64,000 bases of DNA, from positions 8,154,803 to 8,218,802 of the forward strand of contig OZ022515.1 in the NCBI GenBank assembly GCA_963989385.1, in the 5' to 3' direction. Every line of letters begins with the position of its first letter. Position 1 is the stretch's first letter. This document shows positions 56,525 through 64,000 of the stretch, piece by piece. The stretch is from Ctena decussata (Eukaryota; Mollusca; Bivalvia; Lucinida; Lucinidae). The notes beneath the pieces are model-generated. The model saw only the letters and a list, made by a program, of their open reading frames with translations, did no database searches and was not told where the DNA came from. The position numbers and the translations under genes were made by a program.

Positions 56525-59500
56525 CATTACAAGGTCGTTGGGACACCACAGATGCCTTCTGAACGAGAGATAGATAGAACCATTTCCACCTTTTGCTGTT
56601 TTCAGCTGCCCTATTTGAGCTGGCAAAGTTCATTCCTGTCCATTCGTTAATATTGTCTTTCCACCTCTTCTTCTGTCTGCCTATTCTTCTTCTTCCTTTC
56701 ACTGTGCCTTGAAGAATCGTCTTTGCTAAGCAAGAAGATCTTGAGACAAGCCCAAACCACTTTAGTTTCCGTTTCTTGGCCAGGGTCAGGGGTTCATCAT
56801 ATTTTCCAATGGCTGCTTGGATCTTTCTGCGAGCCTCCTCATTGGTTATATGGTCCTTGAACGAAATGTTCAGTAGCCTTCGGTGGCATCTCATCTCCAA
56901 GGCCTGCGTTTTTTTTTTTTTTTTCGTTTTTTTTTCGTTTTTTTTTTGTTTTTTTTCTCTCTCTAAATCTGCTGTCATGGTCCACGATTCATAGGCATAC
57001 AGAAATATGGAAATGTCAAGGAAGCGCAAAAGTTTCATCTTTGATCCGACAGGTATATTGTAATCGCTCCTAATTGCTTCAGCTTTGTAAGAGCTGAAGT
57101 GGCTTGTGCAATCCTCGAGAGAACCTCCTTTTCAGAGCTATCATCTGAGACAATGACTCAAAGGTATTTGAAGCTTGTTATAGTACCAAGCTTCTGCTCT
57201 TTTACCTTGATCTCCCTCTGGATGCCATTGGCGCTGTTTGTCTTTTGTTTTTGTCTTCTCAGCACTGATCTCCATCTAATACCTTGTGCAGGTTTTGTCG
57301 GGACTGTCAACTAGGGCTTCTAGTTCCTGCTCTTCCTCCGCTAGAGCTCCAATATCATCAGCAAATCGCATATTGGTAATATTTCTGCCGCCTATGCTAA
57401 CCTTCCCGTCAAGTTCTCCCAGAACTTCAGACATGATCCATTCGAGAAAATGTTGAAGAGGGTGGGTGACAGAAGTCATCCTTGCCTTACTCCAACTGTT
57501 GTTCTAAACCATTCTCCATGCTGCCATCAGGACTACATTTGTAGCATTGTCGTAGAGCTGCTCAATGGTGCGAACTAGATTTGCATTGATATTGTACTTC
57601 CGCAAGATGGCCAATAAGGTCGCATGCCAAACCAGGCTTTTTTTAAATCAATGAAGACATGGTACGGATTTTGCTGATGTTGGAGATACTTTTCACATAG
57701 GATTCAAAGGTTGAAGATCTGTTCTTTGGTGCTCCTTCCAGCTCTGAGCCCAGCCTGTTCTTGAGCGATTATCTCTTTGGTTTGGGGTTTAAGTCTGTAC
57801 AAGATGACTTTCATCATAACCTTGCTTTGCTTGAATGACTGATGAAGCTGACGGTTCTGTAGTTCTGGCAAAGCTGTCTGTTATCCCTTTTAGGGAGTGT
57901 AATAATCAGCGATTGAGTCCATGGGGTAGGCCATTCTCCTGTTCTTTATATCCTATTAAGGATTTTTGTTAAAACATCAATCATGGTCTCCACACCAGCT
58001 TGAACAAGTTCTGCTGGTATACTAAACAATTCTGGCAGACTTCCCCTTCTTCGGTGCTGCAACTACAATCTCAACTTCCTCACGAAGGATCGGCTGTAGA
58101 TCTTCTGGTGGCTGATTGCAGTCCAGAACCGCATTGTCATCATCACTTTTGTAGTTGTATAGTTCTGAGCAATATTCTGCCCACCTGCTGAGAATCTCTT
58201 GTTCTTCTGTATGACGTTTCTCAGCCCTGTCAAGAATAGCTGTGGCTCTACCCTGTTTCTCTGAAGTTAGATCCTTCACCAGCTGGTATGCTCTAATGCT
58301 GTTGTTTTGTGTTCAGGCAAGTTTCGATCTCCTAGCACTGACTAGCCATCCAGTCCTCCTTTCTTCATTGCCTTCAGAGTCCTCATTTTAGCTTCCCTGC
58401 ATTTTTACTCCTTCTGCTTCATATCGCGCACTTCTTCTTCAAATCGCTCCATTCATCACAAGGTCCAGAACATCACTGGTGACCCATGGCTTTTTTTCTT
58501 TGACATTCCTTCCCAAGTATCTCACCGGCTGTATCAGTCACTGCTGTGTTGTATGTGGTAATCATTGTATCTATGCCCATGATTTCATCCCTTAGACCAA
58601 TGAGTGGTGCGAACTTCCAACCTATTGATACTTAAAAAGTGCATGCCAGATCTGGGTCCCTTAACTTTTCAAGATCAAACTTCAGTCTTGGCTGGATTGG
58701 CTTTCTCGCCTTCTTTAGACAAACTCGGAAGGTCATCGGCACCAGGTCATGGCCACTTCCTATGTCTGCTCCAGGAAAGCTCCTTGTCCTATAGATGTTA
58801 ACTCCTGGTCGGAAGCGCTTCCTCACCAAGATGGAATCAATCTGATTGTGGTGTTTCCCATCTGGGCTGTGCTAGTCCATCTTCTGGATGCTTTGTTAAA
58901 CCTCCGTCACACTAGACCAAGTTCCCACTACGTCCACGAAAAACCAGACGGGCGCAGTAAGAACTTATACAACGCAATAGGAACGCAGTAGAAACCGGTA
59001 GGGACGTGATAAGATCTTTATGGTCATGGAGGACGTGGTTGATCTTTGAACGTGTTCAAAATTTGCGAGGTGAGGACGTAGCTGGATCAGAACGCAGTAA
59101 GGAATGATAAAAGATTAGATTCTGACAAGAACTTAATAAGGACGTAGGAAAGATGGCATTGACGCAGTTCCGACATAATATAAACCTAGTATGGACTTCA
59201 GTGCGGGTGGCAAATATTGCATTCCGTTCCCACTGCGTTGTCACCACGTCGACGGAGTTTGAATCGCGACCGCTCCACGCCTATTCGCAGTAAGAACGTA
59301 CTAGAACGTCCTGGACTTGGTTCGCGCGTGATCAAGCTCGTGATAAGAAATTAGTAGGAACGTGTTGGACGTAGTGAGAAATTGACATGGTCGTAGAAAA
59401 GACTTAGAATGAGCGAAAACAGCACTTTATATTTTGTATTCACCCTGTTCTTGCTGCGTTCACCAATTTTTTCAGAACGCAGTGCCGTCTTTGTGGTCTT

Positions 59501-60262
59501 CGTCTGAGTGTGACGGGGACCTAAGGGCCAAGGGTGTTTGTCTGTATTAGGCTGTTAAATGTTGCAACTCTAGAAGTCTGAGACCTCTCTAATTTGGCTC
59601 GGCATTGCAGTAGGGTCTACAAACGTCCGGCCACAGTCTGCTTGGGCATCCTTCCCAACTTTAGCACTCCATCCCCTTGTACAACCAAATGTCCTTCTCT
59701 AGTGTTTGGTCTATGATTTCCTGGAGTTGCTGGTAGAAGTGGTCGTCTTCATTGTCATCATGCCCAAATGTTCGTGCATAAACCTGCATGATGGTGATGT
59801 TAAAAGGAGTTGCTCTCAGACCAGCCTCCTGTCCAAAGACAGCACTCACCATGTCATTTTGCACAAGAAATCCAACCCCATACCCATGTCTGTCCTCTTC
59901 TCCACTGAAATAAATTTGTGTCCATCATCCGTTGATGTCTCACCAAAGTTTTTTCCAGCGCATCTCACAGTGTCCCAGGTTGTTACAGTGGTACCTGTCC
60001 GTCGCATGAGTCAGCTCTTCAAGTTTCCCAGCTGACCTCAATGTCCTGACGTTCCAGGCTCCGATCGAAATGTTCTCCCTACCTCTAATCTTCTTGACAT
60101 GTGTTAGGTATGTTCTACAGTCAGAAATAATGTTCACGACAGTAGAAGGGCACAAATAAAGTGTAGGTTGCTTACTGGAACTTACATCTTGCGCGCTAAT
60201 CGTGCTGCCTTTAATCAATTCTCTGTAAACTCTGTGGCGGCCGTAAAAAGTCTTCCCGTACA
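56524..60262 (-). pseudogene. Nearly complete LINE ORF2, many frameshifts, MITE inside
   Basis: Read on the - strand. 60060-59940: endonuclease start, NISIGAWNVRTLRSAGKLEE. 59864-59661: FNITIMQVYA and HFYQQLQEIIDQ of the APE-type endonuclease, which nicks target DNA. 58829-58632: end of the endonuclease (SGHDLVPMTFRV). 58279-58022: linker SEKQGRATAI and LREEVEIVVAAPKKGKSARI. 58000-57480: reverse-transcriptase finger and palm in broken frames. 57479-57276: catalytic NMRFADDIGALAEEEQELEA (Asp-Asp present). 57038-56502: C-terminus (EARRKIQAAIGKYDEPLTLA, GRRRIGRQKKRWKDNINEWT). A T/A-rich tract at 56909-56960 expands one region. A 622-bp MITE sits at 58900-59521. Many frameshifts make it dead. I/Jockey-like LINE; clade not resolved. 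Two shorter copies are at 22470-24370 and 47495-47905. Confidence 0.9.
58900..59521. mobile_element. PIF/Harbinger-type MITE, 622 bp
   Basis: The ends ACCTCCGTCACACTAG and, inverted, GGTCCCCGTCACACTCAG are flanked by TAA on both sides (58897-58899, 59522-59524), as expected for Harbinger elements (TWA targets). Removing it rejoins the LINE reading frame on either side (NTLGP then KASRRW). The interior is rich in short repeats such as CGCAGTAAGAAC, GGACGTAG and ACGTGATAAG. No coding capacity. Confidence 0.85.
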
Positions 60263-60589
60263 TCATCCATAGTGCAGATTATATTTTATTTTCGTCTTTT
60301 GAGATCGAAGGATATATTCTGAGAAATCTAAAATTTGAGACTGATTGAGACTGGTTTCTACATCATCGTCTTTTATATTATTTTGATCCTTTTTTTATAT
60401 TAATCAGTCTTTGAATTGATTGCCCAATTAAAATTGAGAAATTACAATGTGCTTTTGTCTGGTTTCGTCACCAGATATTGTCAGGGTCTCTGACGAGGCT
60501 TTATTAGCCGAAACTACGTAGTCTGGCCCATGTTCCTTCTTCTGAATGTATTCTCTGTTCTTGAAAGAACTGTTTAAGATTTTAATTGT
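60263..60589. other. Unrecognised AT-rich DNA between LINEs
   Basis: Nothing recognised in this stretch. Confidence 0.4.
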
Positions 60590-61385
60590 ATACTATGCTC
60601 AGTACTACCAGAGACTCGCCGGCATTTCATCGCCGAGTGCGTTTTTCTCGAACAGCACAGAAAAGTCTGTGCCAAGAAGCTGACAGACAGTGCAGTTCGA
60701 TCCGGTATACGACGAAACGTAGAAAGACAAAAGAGAGAAGCGATCGGTTCCATCAGTCAATGATATTATCCAGCTTCAGGACCCAGAATGCTTACTCGGT
60801 TAACGTATTGGGCCATTGGCTGGCCAGTTAGCCACAAAATCTTCAAAAGAACTCAGTTGGTTCAACAAAGTTAAAGACCTCTGGCCATGCCTTCAGCATC
60901 TCTGTTGATGGACAAAGCCCCTACAAATAGTAAATGGAAGAAGATGGTTAATTTCGCTATTAACTCGGCTGTGGAAGCGCAGTGGAGAGAGAATATTTCT
61001 TCAAAGCTTTCGTTGAAATATATAAACCCAGAAAGTGTGAAGGTTGGTGTGTCACATGTCTGGTCAACAACTGGTACGAATTAAACAGCATACATGATAG
61101 CCGCAGAGCGCAGCTTAAATGTCGTCTATTCTCCTTAATAGGGCCGTGTTTAATCAGTTCACCACAGACCCTACATATAAGCTTTCTGATACAGACCCGG
61201 AGACAAGACAGCACTTCCTAGCAGAGTGTCAGTTCCTTTGAACAACATGTTCGACACACTTTCTACAGGAAAATTCAGCAAGTTCCTGGTCTCATCTCAC
61301 TCAATAGTACGTCCACTGATGATGTGACACAACCTATAATTGACCCTAGTGTATTCACAAATAACATACTTGAACTGTATAGCGC
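60590..61385 (+). pseudogene. LINE C-terminal fragment with zinc-knuckle remnant
   Basis: Recognised from WKKMVNFAINSAVEAQWREN, SLKYINPESVKVGVSHVWST (60930-61070), then, after a frameshift, HDSRRAQLKCRL. A further frame gives FNQFTTDPTYKL and PETRQHFLAECQF, the remains of the CxxC...HxxxxC knuckle with the first cysteines lost. The part before 60890 is too decayed to align with confidence. Confidence 0.75.
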
Positions 61386-61470
61386 AGGCCCGGATTTAGA
61401 GGGGGAGGGGGCACTCGGGCCAGGGAGAGGGGGCACTCGGGCCGCACCCCCCCCCCCCCCCCCCAGCTAG
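61386..61470 (+). repeat. G-rich direct repeat and C-run
   Basis: GGGGGCACTCGGGCC occurs twice (61407 and 61429), followed by a run of about 18 C. A preceding CAGGCCCGGATTTAGAGG is shared in kind with 21545, 21866 and 62470. Confidence 0.8.
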
Positions 61471-62085
61471 CCTGCATGTCACTTTTTTTTGAGAATTGAC
61501 TTTTCGTGAGAATTGACCTTTCGCGGGCCCCAAATTAAGAAGTTGCATCTTAGTGTCTGCCTGCTGTTATGTGCCCCCTCCCACCCCCCGGCAGTGACAT
61601 CTTTAATCTTTTAACACCTACCGCGCTAATTGCTCAATTTTGGAGACCAGACGCGTATCGATCGAAACACTGCACTGCACCCAGTGGAAGCTTCAAGGAT
61701 TAATTTGATTGGGCGAGTAACTGCCAGTTTGATCTATCGAAAGATTGGAGAGAAAGGAACATGGTTTGTCCTTGGTTTGCTCTTGTCGGTACGTTTGATG
61801 TTTGGCCAAACAACGAAAATGATTAATAACTGCTGTAAAAACATCATGTCATCAACTGATAATGCACATGTATCTGGTAATTACATGCCATTTAATTAAA
61901 ATGAAGCGTGGGCTATGATCACGTCGCTCTTGCCTTCGTCGAAACGAACTTTTTTTTTGCCTTTTTGCCCTTTCATTCCTGTAAGGAAGGTCACAGGGTT
62001 GGGTAGGCGCCCTGTTTTAGAGGTTGTTCATAAGTGAAGGGGCGGAACCACACAACAATATTGTGTGTGTGCCCTGTTTTAGAGG
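61471..62085. other. Unrecognised DNA
   Basis: The open frame at 61630-61899 has no domain that I recognise. Confidence 0.4.
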
Positions 62086-62260
62086 TTGTTCAGAAGTGGT
62101 GGTGGTTGCGGGGGGGGGGGGGGGGGGGGGGGGCAAGTGCACACATTAATATTGTGTGTGTTTGTGGGGAGGGGGCACACTGTATTACCTAAGAGTTTTT
62201 CAAGACACAGAAAAGCAACGAAGGGCCATGTGGGAGTTTGGGGGAGGGGGGGGGGGGCGG
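62040..62260 (+). repeat. G-run-rich duplicated segment
   Basis: GTGTGTGTGCCCTGTTTTAGAGGTTGTTCA-type wording appears at 62003-62030 and 62062-62092. ACATTAATATTGTGTGTGT appears at 62143 and a variant at 62050. Poly-G tracts are at 62110-62133 and 62241-62259. Confidence 0.7.
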
Positions 62261-62689
62261 CGGCTGATGTACACTTTATGTTTGGACCCGGAATAGAGAG
62301 AAGTTACTTCTTCATATACTAAGGGCTAAAATTGATCAGGTGATTTGTATATCCAGGTACCAATTTAAGTCTTACGATATTGATGTTTATTACAAATATA
62401 GGTGCAATAACAGAATATAAATTTCACAAAATAATGTTCATCAGAGCCCTCCAAAGACATCTACAAATACTGAAAATCATTTTCCGGCGGGGGCTTCGCC
62501 ACCTGGACCCACAGGGGCCTATGCGCTCCCTTGACCCCTCGCCTACCCCCCTCCCCTCCCTCCCCCAACACCTCTGGGTCTGAATCCAGCTCTGTAGCGG
62601 AGAATATATCATCCTTACGTAGGACGCGCACTTTAAAACTCTTGCTTGGTAAAGATAGACAACAGGATCCCCATTACAAAGTTTCCTCG

Positions 62690-63480
62690 AGGCAGTTCCA
62701 GCAAGCGACAGGAACTCCAAATCCAGATAAAGAAATTGCAAGAAAACGGATCAAGAAGATCAATGCTTCCTACACCTTAGAGGGAACGGTCCTCAGTAAT
62801 GTAGAAACTATCAAGTATCTCGGCATAACCATTACCAATGATTTGAAATGGAACATACATATCAGCAATATTTGCACAAAGGCTAATAGGACCCTCGGCT
62901 TCCTCAGACGTAACTTGGCAGCATGTCCACAGGATGTTAAAGAGTCAGCATACAAGGGACTGGTGTGTGGCAGTTCAGTTTGGGAGCCTCAAAGTATACT
63001 TCTTCAAGATGAACTCGAGAAGGTGAAGAAAAGGGCAGCTAGATTTGTAACGGGAAATTACACGTATGAAACTGGGAGTATGACTGGCATTCTGGATAAA
63101 CTTAAGTGGGAATCCCTGAAAAAGAGAAGGAAAGATAGTAGACTCATAATGCTTTACAAAGGTCTGAGGTGTGCAGCCAGTACACCCATAAATGACCTTG
63201 TTCCCCCAAGTAGGCGTACCAGGAATCATCAGTCCCTGACATTTCAAACCTCATTGGCTTGGACTGACATTTACAAGTCCAATTTCTTGCCCCAGACTAT
63301 TAGAGATTGGAATTCCCTGGAAGATTCACTTATTTCTGCTGCTGAGGGTGCAGAGGATTCAGTTACTAAGTTTACTTCTCTTATAAGGGCTACGGACTGG
63401 TTTCCCTGATTCACAGGTCCTGGTGAATGATTGTCCTTGGACGTATCACCAGTAAACAATTCTGATTCTGATTCTGAATC
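62690..63480 (+). pseudogene. LINE 3' end (L2/CR1-like), open frame to its natural stop
   Basis: The open frame carries INASYTLEGTVLSNVETIKY, LGITITNDLKWNIHISNICT, KANRTLGFLRRNLAACPQDV, then ARFVTGNYTYETGSMTGILD, RKDSRLIMLYKGLR and FLPQTIRDWNSLEDSLIS, ending at 63409. This is the C-terminal third of a CR1/L2-type LINE protein, after the reverse-transcriptase core. A piece of the usual RPxLEYGSSVWDP region is shortened to CGSSVWEP. The 3' tail ACAATTCTGATTCTGATTCT is typical of L2-like elements. The FADD box and endonuclease are missing (5' truncation). Upstream open frame from 62531 is unrelated GC-rich repeat. Confidence 0.88.
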
Positions 63481-63934
63481 CCTCTACGCCACAACGACGG
63501 TTCACCGATAAGTAACCGGCGGAACACAACAAGAACAACAACAACTTTTACAAATTTATGTTCGAGCGAAATAAATGGGTAGCTGTATTTACCGAAACGT
63601 ACCGAAATACCGAAACGAACTGGAAATACCGAAACGAACAATTAAATATATAGGGAAATGGGATTTCGGTAATTGATTGTTTATACAGGTATAGACTAGG
63701 TGTGAAAGAATGTTTGTACAACTGCAATAGATAGGTTAAACAGATTAAAGTGATTAAAGGGGCTGTATAATAATTATCTCATAATGCTAATATATACATA
63801 TATATGCATTATTGCATATTCACCATTGAATAAAATATACAATAATTGCAGATATAATGCTATGCAAGTAGTCAATTCAGAAGCCTCAATTTAACCTTCG
63901 AAAGCCAAATAAAAAGTATAATGTGAATGGCTGG
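63481..63934. other. Unrecognised AT-rich DNA
   Basis: ACCGAAAT-type short repeats lie at 63590-63645 (TACCGAAACG three times). No gene. Confidence 0.45.
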
Positions 63935-63974
63935 CGTGCGTGCGTGTGTGTGTGTGTGTGAGAGAGAGAGAGAT
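63935..63974 (+). repeat. (GT)n(GA)n microsatellite
   Basis: GCGTGCGTGTGTGTGTGTGT followed by GAGAGAGAGAGA. Confidence 0.95.
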
Positions 63975-64000
63975 TATGAAGTGATAATTGTGAAAAAAAA

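Noticed and set aside
56502..57038. A host gene with a Lys-rich tract
   Set aside because: Clear LINE C-terminal sequence; the Lys-rich stretch comes from a T-run expansion.
62531..62690. N-terminal part of the 292-codon open frame as real protein
   Set aside because: This part is Pro/Ser-rich translation of GC-rich repeat; recognisable LINE sequence only starts near 62740.

Overview
This window is eukaryotic genomic DNA with very low gene density, most likely from a marine bivalve mollusc (a venerid-type clam is my guess). The evidence is two spliced exons of an animal chitin synthase, several tRNA-derived SINE families, dispersed and tandem repeats with imperfect monomers, long microsatellites, and at least four families of decayed LINEs. 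There is no bacterial-style operon, rRNA, CRISPR array or intact long ORF. Most open reading frames in the window are chance frames in AT-rich or repeat DNA.

Host gene. The only host gene I can support is a chitin synthase on the + strand. Two exons (11643-11796 and 48691-48888) encode consecutive membrane-spanning segments from the region after the catalytic domain. They have matching splice phases and are separated by a 36.9 kb intron. The 5' end of the gene lies before the window, or in the first 11.6 kb as exons I did not recognise. The 3' end was not found.

Layout. 1-11.6 kb: tandem repeats, a 238-bp palindromic MITE, a Tc1-type MITE inserted into a ~400-bp satellite, SINEs, and an unidentified possible exon on the - strand (9223-9398). 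11.8-14.7 kb: two satellite families and a SINE, inside the intron. 14734-45069: a 30.3 kb unit bounded by two inverted arms of about 1.8-2.1 kb. Each arm carries three TGACTATAGTCA-like palindromes next to its outer end, then about 16-18 palindromes of the type TAGGAAATTTCCTA. The unit splits a single satellite monomer that resumes on the other side, so it behaves like one giant insertion. Its interior is a nest of other elements: a second inverted-repeat element (17393-22312) with TGCGCGAC subrepeats and two inverted copies of a FLYWCH-like exon, a third inverted pair (41177-42983), palindromic MITEs, a composite foldback (28262-28716), LINE fragments and many SINEs. 45.1-48.7 kb: the same satellites resume, with a duplication, a SINE and a LINE fragment. 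48.86-49.24 kb: a 50-bp tandem repeat built from the end of the second chitin synthase exon together with its splice donor. 49.3-56.4 kb: SINEs, a ~165-bp satellite, microsatellites and unrecognised DNA. 56.4-63.5 kb: a LINE graveyard. It holds a nearly complete but broken LINE on the - strand, interrupted by a Harbinger-type MITE, and three other LINE 3' fragments on the + strand.

The most interesting objects are the giant inverted-repeat unit in the chitin synthase intron, the nested inverted-repeat element with the FLYWCH-like remnants, and the splice-donor tandem repeat. All similarity statements are by-eye comparisons within the window or recognition of family motifs; no searches were run.
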